This document shows, piece after piece, positions 27,101 through 35,120 of a DNA stretch of 64,000 nucleotides. Made by a program: the position numbers and the translations under genes. The notes below the pieces were generated by a model. That model was not told where the DNA came from, made no database searches, and saw only the letters and a program-made list of their open reading frames with translations. Within the stretch, counting starts at the first letter, position 1, and each line of letters starts with the position of its first letter. The stretch comes from SB11 sp943370295 (GTDB lineage Bacteria; Bacteroidota; Bacteroidia; UBA8524): assembly GCA_943370295.1 (NCBI GenBank), contig CALRQL020000001.1:186001-250000 (forward strand), in the 5' to 3' direction.

Positions 27101-28712
27101 TGCCTGTAGCAGTATCTTTTATCCTGCCCAATTCACGTTCGTTACCGTCAAAATTACCGGCACTGTCGCTTAATTGTGCAATAAAAAAATTACCGGTATC
27201 GTACCTGCCTGTTTTGGTAAAAGGTATATCGAAGCTATCGCCCGCGCAATAAGGCCCGGGATTAACATTACCACGGGTGATACTGTAATCAACTATTTTG
27301 GCAGTAAAAAAATTTTCGCTGGTATAGTTGCTGGTGTCCGCAATGTTAAAAACAGTAACTTTTGAGGTGAATCGACCTGTAATTACGCCATTTCCTTCCA
27401 CATCTGCAGCTAATGAAGTGGTAGTGGTGGTGCCACCGGCAACTCCGCTACTGAACGCCCATAAAAAATTGCCAAGCGTATCCATTTTTACTGCGTACAT
27501 ATTGAATGATGAAGGCACGTATGGAACCGATATGCTACCAAATGATGTGCTACCCAATTGCAATATCCCGCCTAAATAAATAAAGCCGTTACGTATGTCT
27601 ATTCCTCCTGCAGGCTGTGCAACTCCATTGGCAGAAGGTACATCGTTTTTGGCCCACACAGGGCTTAAATTCTTATCAAAGTAAACAATGAAACTGTTTG
27701 ATTTTAATACCAATGAGCTGACTGCTTTTAGCCCGATACCGCCAAAATTTACAGTATCTCTAAAAAAGCCTGTAACAATGGGCGAGCCGCTTGGGGTGGC
27801 TGTTATTCCTATAGCTCTGGTGTTGGTGTTATTAAAAAATTTTACACTGTCGCTGGGGTTTAGGGCTGAGTCTGTCTTTAGAATTTTAATCCCGGTATCA
27901 GAGTAGCTGATACTTGTTGATATAGTTCTTGCATCGTATAAGACATATAGGTTGTTTGTGGCATCTACAGCCATTTTTTCAAAAATATCGTTGGCGGTTA
28001 TTGCCCCGTAATTAATAGCTTTAATGAATGCCCCGGAAGGGTTGTATTTAATCATCCCTATATTTTGCTGTAGCGGGCTTGAGCTTGTGTTTAGTGTTTG
28101 CGTAGTACCGCTGAAACCAATATCACCCCTAAAGCTAAATCCTACAACAATATTGTTTTGGTTATCAACCACAATTGAGCTTGGACCTAATGTGCCTGCA
28201 TTTGATATGGGACCAATGTCTTTAACCCATTGTATTGTACCGCTACTATCATACTTGATAAGTGCACAATTTACAAGTGGCGCATAGTTATTGGTGAGGG
28301 AAAAGCTACCTCCAAAGTTTACTGTATTGTAGTAACGAGCCAGCACATAAACATTGCTTGCTGCATCAGTAGCTGCACTTACGTAGCTGCAAGAGGCTGT
28401 TGAAGAGCTTATTGTGCTTTGCGATACCCATTTTATTTCACCGTCTTTATTGTACTTTATTAGTAATCCGTTGAATCCTGAGCCGCCTACTGTTTTTGTA
28501 AAAACGTAGGTTTTAGAAAAGTTTGAAATGGTAAATGTTGAAGAAAAATCAGCAACCACAAAGTAGTTGTTGTTATTGTCAACGGCAATATCGTACGTAC
28601 GCTCAACACCACTACCTTTTCCGGTTTCCAACCATTCACACTCTTGTGCTGTTAGCACACAAGGCAATGCTGCAAGTATTAAAAGTACGTAATATGATAG
28701 AAGACGTAACAT
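24180..28712 (-). CDS. Giant surface adhesin with Ig-like repeats and gliding-associated C-terminal domain
   Basis: Start set at the ATG at 28712 (1510 residues) rather than the TTG at 28727, because it begins a clean signal peptide (MLRLLSYYVLLILAALPCVLTAQ). Residues ~25-480 form an SBBP-like propeller (repeats such as ASNVYVLARYYNTVNFGG). From ~590 to ~1320 come about eight ~90-residue SprB/Ig-like repeats with the pattern (D)TIICRGDTALLRA..GG ... TTYRVIL..., each with an early cysteine. A PKD-like domain follows (~1330-1410). The last ~90 residues are the gliding-motility-associated/CHU C-terminal domain (type B T9SS signal): FFIPTAFSP, NMSIYDRWGEIIYD, GVYGYIIRF. It is exported by T9SS to the cell surface, probably for adhesion or motility. 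Confidence 0.93.
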   Translation of the reverse strand: MLRLLSYYVLLILAALPCVLTAQECEWLETGKGSGVERTYDIAVDNNNNYFVVADFSSTFTISNFSKTYVFTKTVGGSGFNGLLIKYNKDGEIKWVSQSTISSSTASCSYVSAATDAASNVYVLARYYNTVNFGGSFSLTNNYAPLVNCALIKYDSSGTIQWVKDIGPISNAGTLGPSSIVVDNQNNIVVGFSFRGDIGFSGTTQTLNTSSSPLQQNIGMIKYNPSGAFIKAINYGAITANDIFEKMAVDATNNLYVLYDARTISTSISYSDTGIKILKTDSALNPSDSVKFFNNTNTRAIGITATPSGSPIVTGFFRDTVNFGGIGLKAVSSLVLKSNSFIVYFDKNLSPVWAKNDVPSANGVAQPAGGIDIRNGFIYLGGILQLGSTSFGSISVPYVPSSFNMYAVKMDTLGNFLWAFSSGVAGGTTTTTSLAADVEGNGVITGRFTSKVTVFNIADTSNYTSENFFTAKIVDYSITRGNVNPGPYCAGDSFDIPFTKTGRYDTGNFFIAQLSDSAGNFDGNERELGRIKDTATGTIRGILPLFDVATTEKYRIRILSTKPVVQSFFRRDTLRLLIFSKDTANAGADITICKGQQIRLGTTGGSRWLWSPPNYFLSAKDTSNRQPLIKPDTTAEYRIIISDSSGCGVTDTDYVKVIVRPSLQAVINGISQTCRGQQVLLSANVTGGDSTYWYRWQIKDSTTVLSVGDTITVAPNTTTAYRLIVGDSCTSLNDTALFTLQIDTLLTVTTSPDTIICRGDTALLRAFGNGCDTANYVYQWADSSNTSVVLGTQSTLIAAPSGNTTYRVILADGSSSLTDTAFVKVVVDNVFTVTTTPDSILCKGQNTVIEAFVNACDTSQITYTWDNSLGTGKVKLISPTQTTTYRVIAVNSFNGLADTAFVTITVRDSLEVFLNPDTTLCVGGTAALRATATGGNSNTYQIRWTADDGSWVGNGFTETVTPTTTTVYKAVLSDACTVNNDSAFITVTLLDSIKASTSFTDTTVCIGETLTLRGNGNGGKPNQYSYSWKQPDNVSVGGQNYTVSSIQTPSYYTLLLTDNCTNYTDSVTVYVNVRQPLTVSASGKTLLCYQENTQLTANATGGDSSKYRFTWIYPDNTTDTVATIVIQPDSSFNLLLVADDNCSTPQRDSIVVPITLPQPISVNIPKNITLCLGKPLLLSAAITGGSGSTYRIRWQGNAVSPSDTTENIALQPSTSGNYQYTINVSDNCARQANDTITAQVLPSPIAAFSIDTTSGCLPLLVTATDLSQNHDSTQNNWRIYNSSFNNTAQSTNATFQLTQSGMYNVFLRVKNSLGCSDSVLLSNAVDVFALPTASFYTSPSEVKLVEEPVSFINSSTGATTFKWFLGEDDSVEQANYNDVQKTFFDTGKFVIRLVATSVNGCKDTATSGITVSDPFTFFIPTAFSPISSRGINDVFAPITSGSRSYNMSIYDRWGEIIYDCNCNNGCNTPCSWDGNYKGIAVPEGVYGYIIRFVSNERRIKTVSGTITLIR

Positions 28713-28724
28713 TACTGTGTACAA

Positions 28725-28732
28725 CAAAGTTA
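28725..28732 (-). promoter_or_regulatory. Putative -7 box for the giant adhesin gene
   Basis: Minus-strand TAACTTTG predicts transcription from about 28718, 6 nt before the ATG at 28712. No TTG lies at the expected -33 position, so support is partial. It argues against the earlier TTG start at 28727. Confidence 0.45.
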
Positions 28733-28774
28733 GCAGTTTTTAGTTTTTAAAACTTTTTTACGCTTCAATTGAAA

Positions 28775-28802
28775 AAAAGCCCCCTGTTTTCAGGGGGCTT
28801 TT
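28775..28802. terminator. Intrinsic terminator after the S74-domain surface protein
   Basis: A perfect 12-bp stem AAAAGCCCCCTG / CAGGGGGCTTTT with TTTT loop lies 23 nt after the stop at 28825. The A/T flanks give a U-run on the minus strand. Confidence 0.85.
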
Positions 28803-28824
28803 CAATGCTTTACAAGTTAATTTA

Positions 28825-31320
28825 TTAATAGTTTACAATTACCATTTTTTTGGTGTCAACCAATTGGTTGTCAACATAAAGGCTGTAGTTGTAGCTGCCG
28901 GCTTTTATGGTGCCTGCCATCACTTCAATTTGTCCGCTGCCTGTTTTTAGTGCGTACTCGGCCAATTGTTTGCCGTTTTCGTCCACTATTTTAAGTTGGG
29001 CAGCTTTTGCAGTTGCGGGTACGTAATATTTAATGGTAGTGCTACTGCCAAAAGGATTGGGCTCGTTTTGGTACAATTGAGGTTGGTCGTTCAAAGTGCC
29101 TTGTTGGCTATTTTGTTTAATAGCTTCTTGTACGCAAGGTAAATTGCAAATACCATTCAATTTATCTTCCAACGATTTAATCCTGTTTTCAAGCGCAGTG
29201 TTTTGAGCCTTTAACTGTTCGTTGGCAATGGCCAATTCAGCAACTTTAGCATTTTCACCTGCTGGTTCAAGGGTTTCAATTTGCTTTTGTTGCTCTTGGA
29301 TAGCACTTACCAATACTGGTATTAGTTCAGAGTAGCGCATCATGTAGGCACCTTTATCATCTTTTGGTGTTACCACTACCTCGGGAACGATTTCCATCAC
29401 TTCTTGTGATATGAAACCAATGCGGGTTCCGTTGTAACCGGTTTTCCATTCGTACGATACAGGACGTAGTTTCATCACTTGCTCTAAACCGTAGCCAAGA
29501 TTTTTGATATTGGTTTTATAGCGTCCGTCAGAAGTTGCAGTGTAAGCATTCACGCCATAAACATCCCTCCATGTGTCAAACGGACTGTTAATACCTAAGT
29601 CAAAAGCAGGAAATCCTATTGGTGTAGGTACAACGTTACCGTTCACAGTTAGTCTGTCTGTTGGAGCATTTGTTCCAATACCAACAAAGCCATCATCTCG
29701 CACAAACATTAGATTGTTACCAAATTGGTCGTTAACTTCTAATGAAGATGTTGCCGCGGTATTTCCGGCGCCGATAACTGTTAACCTTGAGTTGGGAAGT
29801 GGTGTCCCAATCCCTACATTTCCGTTCCAAGTAATACGCATACGCTCAAAGAAATTTGTGTTTGTATTATCCCTTGCGCCAAAAATCAATGAGTTATTAC
29901 CTGCTCCTGGAGGGCCGGGGGTAGCATCTTGCCATGAGATAAGGCCTGATAATCCTATCGGGCTAAATACATCTTTGGTAAGACCAAAGTTAGCTGCTGC
30001 GGATTCCCATTGTGCCCTTAGTCCAGTAGAAATTACGCCTGGAGGGCCGCCAAATGGTATACGGTCGCCTATTGCACACCAGCGGTTTCCGGGAGAAGGG
30101 GGAGCTATTGTGCCTTGTGAAACTTGTGCGATATTACCATCTTGAACATGGAATTTTACTAATGGAACAGGAGTGCCAACGCCCACATCACCAGCCCAAG
30201 TAATACGCATACGCTCAAAGAAGTTGGTATTGGTGTTATCCCTTGCTCCAAAAATTAAGGGGTTAGTCCCTGTAAATGGTGGGCCAGGGGTCGCATCTTG
30301 CCAAGAAATTAAGCCAGCAAAAGTTGGTGCGCCAATTGGGTCAAGGGTAAGACCTACGTTTATTGCTGCAAAATCCCACTGTGTGCGTTGGCCTGTTGAA
30401 ATTACGCCCGGAGGGCCAGCAAACGGAATACGGTCTCCCAATGCACTCCAGCGGTTGCCCGGTGTTGGTGGCAAAAGTGCCCCTGCTGATACTTGGGCTA
30501 TGTTGCCGTTTTGTACGTGCAATTTCACCTGTGGATTGGGTAAACCAATACCCATGTTGCCGTTACCCAAAATGGTGGCATATTCGCGGGTTACTAAACC
30601 GCCCGGAAGTCCTGATACCCCTGAGAAAATAAGGCGGTTGGTTGGGAAAGCAGCCCCGGGCACCGTGAAGTCTTGAAATTGTAAATTCAAGTCTCTTTGT
30701 GCACCTGCAACCCTGTCAGTCAATCCCACATTGGCGGCAAAATTTTGCCAATTAAAGCGGCTACCTACAAAGTTATCACCAGCGGGGTTGGCATTGTTTA
30801 TTTGTCGCCAGCCGTGGGTAACCCAAGTACCTATAGGTGCACCAAACGGGCCGCCTAAGTTGATGGCTGAGTTACCAAGATAATCAATACTGCGAACTAA
30901 AGTTGCAGGGTCGCCATTACCTACTTCAAAAATACGAGGGGCACCTGTAAAGTTGGGCACTCGCAAAAAATTGTTCGGCTGCCATATAGCTCCGTCCCAC
31001 AATAATGATTGCCCAAGTGCAACTCCTGGGGGTACAACTCCGCCCGGAAATGGTGCAAAGTTTAGGTTACCTAATACATCCGTTGTTACAATGTTTATGG
31101 GACCTCCTGTGGCTAAGCTGTTAATTCTCACAGGGCCATTAACATGAAAATCCAAACCCGCGCCCACAACAGGAACTCCGATACCTACCGGATTAGAGAA
31201 AATTGTTTGAGCGTTGATGGTTGGTGATAATGAAACCGCTATTGCTATTGCAATAGTTTTAGCACTTCGTCGCAAAAAAATATTGCGTTTAATACCTAAT
31301 GATAGTTTGTTTTGTTTCAT
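28825..31320 (-). CDS. T9SS-sorted surface protein with phage-like S74 chaperone domain
   Basis: Start taken at the ATG at 31320 (831 residues), since MKQNKLSLGIKRN... begins a long twin-basic-type signal peptide ending at NAQ. The body is a tail-fibre-like region with GNVGIGTP..LHVQNG motifs in two tandem 123-residue copies. Next is a Peptidase_S74-type intramolecular chaperone domain (TSDGRYKTNIKNLGYGLEQ ... IGFISQEVMEIVPEVV), with candidate catalytic Ser ~597 and Lys ~602, then a coiled coil and a type A T9SS sorting domain (YQNEPNPFGSSTTIKYYVP). It is probably a trimeric surface fibre. Confidence 0.9.
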   Translation of the reverse strand: MKQNKLSLGIKRNIFLRRSAKTIAIAIAVSLSPTINAQTIFSNPVGIGVPVVGAGLDFHVNGPVRINSLATGGPINIVTTDVLGNLNFAPFPGGVVPPGVALGQSLLWDGAIWQPNNFLRVPNFTGAPRIFEVGNGDPATLVRSIDYLGNSAINLGGPFGAPIGTWVTHGWRQINNANPAGDNFVGSRFNWQNFAANVGLTDRVAGAQRDLNLQFQDFTVPGAAFPTNRLIFSGVSGLPGGLVTREYATILGNGNMGIGLPNPQVKLHVQNGNIAQVSAGALLPPTPGNRWSALGDRIPFAGPPGVISTGQRTQWDFAAINVGLTLDPIGAPTFAGLISWQDATPGPPFTGTNPLIFGARDNTNTNFFERMRITWAGDVGVGTPVPLVKFHVQDGNIAQVSQGTIAPPSPGNRWCAIGDRIPFGGPPGVISTGLRAQWESAAANFGLTKDVFSPIGLSGLISWQDATPGPPGAGNNSLIFGARDNTNTNFFERMRITWNGNVGIGTPLPNSRLTVIGAGNTAATSSLEVNDQFGNNLMFVRDDGFVGIGTNAPTDRLTVNGNVVPTPIGFPAFDLGINSPFDTWRDVYGVNAYTATSDGRYKTNIKNLGYGLEQVMKLRPVSYEWKTGYNGTRIGFISQEVMEIVPEVVVTPKDDKGAYMMRYSELIPVLVSAIQEQQKQIETLEPAGENAKVAELAIANEQLKAQNTALENRIKSLEDKLNGICNLPCVQEAIKQNSQQGTLNDQPQLYQNEPNPFGSSTTIKYYVPATAKAAQLKIVDENGKQLAEYALKTGSGQIEVMAGTIKAGSYNYSLYVDNQLVDTKKMVIVNY
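29806..30543 (-). repeat. Two tandem 369-bp coding repeats inside the fibre gene
   Basis: The stretch containing GTAATACGCATACGCTCAAAG recurs with a 369-bp offset (29831 and 30200), giving two ~123-residue copies ending in NTNFFERMRITW. The frame is kept, so this is domain duplication; boundaries are approximate. Confidence 0.8.
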
Positions 31321-31365
31321 GACAATTGGTTTTAGGTTTGATTTAAGTAAAGCATTGATTGTCAT

Positions 31366-31802
31366 ATAAAAATGATAGCGTAAGAAAGTTTTATTTTTTA
31401 TGTCATTTTTTGTAAAGTGCTGTAAATCAGTTTTAAAATATTAATTAATATAGCCTTACTAACATTTGTTAATATACTTTGTAGCAAGTTAATAATAAGG
31501 TAGTTATAAGTTGTTTTTTGTAATTCATTTAAGCCCTGCAATTGTTTTAGCAAGTAATAAAACACTAAATTTATTAGTTTTTGAAGGTTTTTCGTATAGT
31601 GTGCCCAAGTTTTTATAGTTACTTCAATTAAGTGATTATGAGATGCTATAGCGCACAAAAAAGCTTTTGTATATCTGGGGTTTATTTAATTGTCTATTAC
31701 TTTTATCTCCATGTATAATCTGTTATTCCGTGTTTTAATAAAAATATTTTATGTATAGTATTTAAAATATAAATAAAAACTTATCAAATCGTCCAAGCAA
31801 AT
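31366..31802. other. AT-rich intergenic region without recognisable gene
   Basis: About 440 bp of very AT-rich sequence between divergent genes. It must hold the promoters of the fibre gene (minus) and of isocitrate dehydrogenase (plus), but no full TTG-N19-TAnnTTTG match was found. An 86-codon minus-strand frame here is low-complexity and not believed. Confidence 0.6.
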
Positions 31803-31826
31803 TTGCATCAAAAAAATAAGCTTGAG

Positions 31827-33260
31827 ATGAAACGTATTACAGTAGCAAAGGGAGACGGTATAGGACCTGAAATTATGGATGCCACGCTTTCTATTATCAA
31901 AGCGGCGGGTGCCCAAATTATTGTTGATGAAATTGAAGTGGGAGAGAAGGTATATTTGGCAGGCAATACCAGCGGAATATCAAAAGAGTCGTGGGACACT
32001 ATCCGAAGAAATAAGGTTTTTCTTAAAGCCCCCATTACAACACCGCAAGGTGGCGGTTACAAAAGTCTTAACGTTACTACCCGAAAGTTTTTGGGACTTT
32101 ATGCAAACATACGTCCTTGCATGAGCTTGCACCCTTTTGTGAGCACAAAACACCCACTAATGGACATTGTGATTGTGCGTGAAAATGAGGAGGATTTGTA
32201 TGCAGGTATTGAACACCAGCAAACGGATGAGGTGGTGCAATGTTTGAAGTTAATTAGCAGGCCGGGTTGTGAAAAAATTGTTCGCTATGCGTTTGAATAT
32301 GCAAAGCAATATGGCAGAAAAAAGGTGACTTGCTTCACAAAAGACAATATTATGAAGCAAACAGACGGGTTGTTTCATGAAGTGTTTGATGAGATTGCTC
32401 GAGAGTATCCTGAAATTGAAAACGAACATTGGATTATTGATATAGGAGCTGCAAAAATGGCTGATACTCCTGAGGCATTTGATGTGATAGTGATGCCGAA
32501 CTTATACGGTGATGTGTTGAGCGATATTGCTGCCCAAATTGCGGGCTCTGTTGGGCTTGCAGGTTCTGCCAATATTGGTGAGGAGTGTGCAATGTTTGAG
32601 GCCATACATGGGTCGGCACCGCGCAGGGCTGGGCAAAACGTTGCAAACCCCTCGGGTCTTTTACAAGGAGCTATTCAAATGCTTACACACATCGGGCAGG
32701 CCGAGGTTGCAGAAAAAGTACAGAACGCATGGTTGAAAACCATTGAGGACGGAATACACACCTACGATATTTATAAGGATGGGGTGAGCAAACAAAAGGT
32801 GGGTACAAAGGAATTTGCAGAGGCGGTAATCCAAAATTTAGGACAAGTGCCCAAACAGCTAAAGGCAGTTAGTTACTCGGCGGAGAGTACACTAAACCTG
32901 CCTAAATACAAACGGAAAGCGCCTAAGAAAAAAGAATTAGTAGGGGTTGATTTGTTTGTTCATTGGGGGGGTGACGTGAATGGGTTGGCTGAAATGGTTG
33001 AAGGGATTGAATTGGAAAACGTGAAACTAACCATGATTACTAATCGGGGTATTAAAGTGTATCCTGATGGTTTCCATGAGACATTTTGTACTGACCATTG
33101 GCGATGCAGGTTTAAGCCCCACGAAGGTGAAGTGCTTACTAAAGAGCAAATAATAACCCTGCTTTTACATGCACACGCTAAAGGGGTAGATGTAATAAAA
33201 ACGGAGAACTTATACAATTTTGATGGAAAACCAAGCTTTTCACTTGGGCAAGGACAATAA
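31827..33260 (+). CDS. icd: Isocitrate dehydrogenase (NADP-dependent type)
   Basis: Start set at the ATG at 31827 rather than the TTG at 31803, giving 477 residues, the usual size of the ~480-residue ICDH subgroup seen in Thermus and alpha-proteobacteria. Early GDGIGPEI, substrate-binding region KAPITTP..GGYKSLNVTTRK, IVRENEEDLYAGIEH, catalytic Lys/Asp part (NLYGDVLSDIAAQIAGSVGLAGSANIG) and cofactor loop EAIHGSAPRRAGQN are visible. A C-terminal ~140-residue extension, typical of the subgroup, follows. It converts isocitrate to 2-oxoglutarate in the TCA cycle. Coenzyme choice cannot be settled by eye. Confidence 0.93.
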   Translation: MKRITVAKGDGIGPEIMDATLSIIKAAGAQIIVDEIEVGEKVYLAGNTSGISKESWDTIRRNKVFLKAPITTPQGGGYKSLNVTTRKFLGLYANIRPCMSLHPFVSTKHPLMDIVIVRENEEDLYAGIEHQQTDEVVQCLKLISRPGCEKIVRYAFEYAKQYGRKKVTCFTKDNIMKQTDGLFHEVFDEIAREYPEIENEHWIIDIGAAKMADTPEAFDVIVMPNLYGDVLSDIAAQIAGSVGLAGSANIGEECAMFEAIHGSAPRRAGQNVANPSGLLQGAIQMLTHIGQAEVAEKVQNAWLKTIEDGIHTYDIYKDGVSKQKVGTKEFAEAVIQNLGQVPKQLKAVSYSAESTLNLPKYKRKAPKKKELVGVDLFVHWGGDVNGLAEMVEGIELENVKLTMITNRGIKVYPDGFHETFCTDHWRCRFKPHEGEVLTKEQIITLLLHAHAKGVDVIKTENLYNFDGKPSFSLGQGQ

Positions 33261-33278
33261 ACTTAAACAAACACAACA

Positions 33279-33521
33279 ATGAGGTTAAAATTAATTAAGG
33301 GTAGATTTGACAAGGACGATGCTGTTGAACTACTTACCCAGTTAATACAGGTTAAAATAAAGTTTCATGAGAATAAAATTCAAAACAGCCAGCACGAAGA
33401 GGATATTAAAATGCGTGAGCAACGGATTAAGCAACTGCAAAAGGATTTTGATGAAGCAAGGCAGTTAATTCTGGCGGGTGAAAAATCGTTTGACTTGGAA
33501 TCTGAAATACTAATCAACTGA
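33279..33521 (+). CDS. Small coiled-coil protein of unknown function
   Basis: 80 residues, ATG 18 nt after the isocitrate dehydrogenase stop. After a short N-terminal part it is a single charged helix with heptad-like spacing (HEEDIKMREQRIKQLQKDFDEARQLI). No signal peptide. Probably co-transcribed with the dehydrogenase. No function recognised. Confidence 0.7.
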   Translation: MRLKLIKGRFDKDDAVELLTQLIQVKIKFHENKIQNSQHEEDIKMREQRIKQLQKDFDEARQLILAGEKSFDLESEILIN

Positions 33522-33523
33522 TT

Positions 33524-33682
33524 ATGAGAGTTAGAATAGCATTTATAGTTTGTTGCATTGCAGCAATTTTTTGCATGGCATATTCATTTATTGTGAATGA
33601 TGTTTCAACGGCTCAGTTATTAAAAACATTAGCAGTGTTGCTGTTGCTAACAGCCATCAGAACATTGCATTCACGATGGTGA
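33524..33682 (+). CDS. 52-residue two-helix membrane protein
   Basis: ATG 2 nt after the previous stop, TGA at 33680-33682. Two hydrophobic segments (IAFIVCCIAAIFCMAYSFIV and LLKTLAVLLLLTAI) separated by a short polar turn, with arginines at both ends. The tight spacing and clean hydrophobic pattern favour a real small gene at the end of the isocitrate dehydrogenase transcript. No function recognised. Confidence 0.6.
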   Translation: MRVRIAFIVCCIAAIFCMAYSFIVNDVSTAQLLKTLAVLLLLTAIRTLHSRW

Positions 33683-33786
33683 GGTGGGTCAAAGGGGGCG
33701 ACTTAGCCCTGTTTTTGTAAATATTTAAGATAAGTTCTGTTGTAGTTTATAACAGAACTTGTTGAATAATAAAAACATTGATAGCT

Positions 33787-33817
33787 AAAACCCTTTCCAG
33801 TTTTTGAAGAGGGTTTT
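33787..33817. terminator. Bidirectional terminator between convergent genes
   Basis: Stem AAAACCCTTT / GAGGGTTTT with a purine-poor loop lies between the plus-strand small membrane protein and the minus-strand gene ending at 33816, and touches the stop codon of the latter. Confidence 0.65.
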
Positions 33818-34292
33818 AATTTGTGTTTATAAGGAAAAGTATCTCGAAGTTGTAATAGTATTCTCCAATTTTCAGGAAATTATTTAATACGCGTTTATGA
33901 CTTAATAATATTGAGGGGCCTGCTTTAAACCATATCCAGTCTATTTTTACGCCTAATTTAGGATTATAGGTGAAATGGGACTTTAAAGGTAGTTTTTGAG
34001 GAAACAACCCCAGATATGCTACAGAGTTATCTAATGAAAAATAGTTGTACCTAATGCCTGTATGGGTGGTTACAGAAAGCCAAAATTGAAAAAATGCTCC
34101 CAAGGTAATATCAGTGCCATAGTAAGAGCTAAACTTTTTATTTTTTGTGTGATAGTTTTGGATTAGAATTCCCATTTTAGGCATAACACCGCTTATGAAT
34201 GTTTCTTGACCGGCGGCTGTTCCTAAATAAAAATCTAACGTCTTATTTCTTGAAAAATACCGTGTTTGTGAAATGGCATCAATTTGAATCAA
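33816..34292 (-). CDS. Short outer-membrane-like protein with unclear start codon
   Basis: The longest frame with an accepted start begins at TTG 34292 (158 residues). Translation of the same frame upstream to an in-frame TAA (~34335) gives IKIIKAIIITILLLIQIDAISQ, a good signal peptide, but that stretch contains only ATT and ATA codons as possible starts. The body is aromatic-rich beta strands (SVTTHTGIRYNYFSLDNS) like a small barrel. Either an unusual ATA/ATT start is used or the ATG has been lost by mutation. It lies 58 nt after the zinc-ribbon gene in the same direction. Confidence 0.5.
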   Translation of the reverse strand: MIQIDAISQTRYFSRNKTLDFYLGTAAGQETFISGVMPKMGILIQNYHTKNKKFSSYYGTDITLGAFFQFWLSVTTHTGIRYNYFSLDNSVAYLGLFPQKLPLKSHFTYNPKLGVKIDWIWFKAGPSILLSHKRVLNNFLKIGEYYYNFEILFLINTN

Positions 34293-34350
34293 TAAGAGAA
34301 TAGTAATAATTATAGCTTTTATTATCTTTATACTCGCAATGTGGCGTTAA

Positions 34351-34974
34351 TCACATTTCCTCAAGCCGTTTAATGGCTTTTAGAATTTTACCTCTGTTTT
34401 TAGCAGTTTTTACAAACGTTGGCAGTTTCCACACCAATGAATATTTACCCCCTTCGGGTGCTTCACGCAGCTTTGCCCCAACATATTGTTTCAGGTAGGC
34501 AAGATGTTCAAAATTGTATGCCCAAAAAACGTGATTATCAACGGGGGTTTGCAGCCATAGCGGTAAACCAAGGTTGGGGTCTGTGGCTTGGTGACTGTTT
34601 GAATACGCCAACCTGTAGTTGGTTTCATACAAACGTTCTTGCAGGCAGGTGCGGCATTTTATTTTCATTTTGTCTTGGTAAGTATCTACCAAGCGCTCTT
34701 CATCCTGTAATTGACTGCCGCAGTTGCCGCATACCGTAGATACGGGGAAGATAATAACCGAACCTTGCCAGTTTTTATCGCGCAATGGCTTGTAACAGTT
34801 ATTGCACTGAAACCTGAACCGTGATTCATCTCTACAAGGGTGAGGGACGTAATATTTTGAAAGGGTTGATACTACAGCTGCTTGCTTATTACAGTGCGGG
34901 CAACGGACTAATACTTCTTTTGAAAGTGAAGCCAGGTTTACAAATGATTTATCTGCCCTGCTGTTTTTATTCAT
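34351..34974 (-). CDS. Zinc-ribbon protein with four CxxC pairs
   Basis: Start chosen at the ATG at 34974 (207 residues), because the upstream ATG at 35076 lies inside a terminator hairpin and a -7 box (35002-35009) lies between them. The protein has CPHC, CNNC, CGNC and CRTC pairs (two treble-clef or ribbon zinc sites) in the first ~110 residues, then an acidic/aromatic region and a C-terminal basic helix (KTAKNRGKILKAIKRLEEM). It is cytosolic and may bind nucleic acid; no named family is recognised. Confidence 0.75.
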   Translation of the reverse strand: MNKNSRADKSFVNLASLSKEVLVRCPHCNKQAAVVSTLSKYYVPHPCRDESRFRFQCNNCYKPLRDKNWQGSVIIFPVSTVCGNCGSQLQDEERLVDTYQDKMKIKCRTCLQERLYETNYRLAYSNSHQATDPNLGLPLWLQTPVDNHVFWAYNFEHLAYLKQYVGAKLREAPEGGKYSLVWKLPTFVKTAKNRGKILKAIKRLEEM

Positions 34975-35001
34975 GTATGATCTAAAAGCGTTTTCAAAAG
35001 C

Positions 35002-35009
35002 CAAATTTA
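35002..35009 (-). promoter_or_regulatory. -7 box for the zinc-ribbon gene
   Basis: Minus-strand TAAATTTG matches TAnnTTTG; no clear TTG at the -33 spacing. It predicts a ~20-nt leader before the ATG at 34974. Confidence 0.45.
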
Positions 35010-35060
35010 AGTAAAGGCTACAAGGTATAGAAACACATTGTTTGCAATCAGTGCAAAACA

Positions 35061-35095
35061 AAAAAGGCGCAAACATTTAATGTTTGCGCCTTTTT
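35061..35095. terminator. Strong intrinsic terminator after the AHSA1-like gene
   Basis: AAAAAGGCGCAAACATT / AATGTTTGCGCCTTTTT is a long near-perfect hairpin with A and T tracts on both flanks, located 26 nt after the stop of the 35121-35549 gene. Confidence 0.85.
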
Positions 35096-35120
35096 GATAA
35101 AAGCACTTCTTATAATCTTA

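Noticed and set aside
29806..30543. Repeats in the fibre gene as a CRISPR array
   Set aside because: Units are 369 bp, in frame and coding; no short direct repeats with unique spacers. No CRISPR array was seen anywhere in the window.
31398..31658. 86-codon minus-strand frame in the AT-rich gap
   Set aside because: Composition is low-complexity Leu/Ile/Asn/Lys, no promoter or conserved pattern; typical of a random frame in AT-rich DNA.
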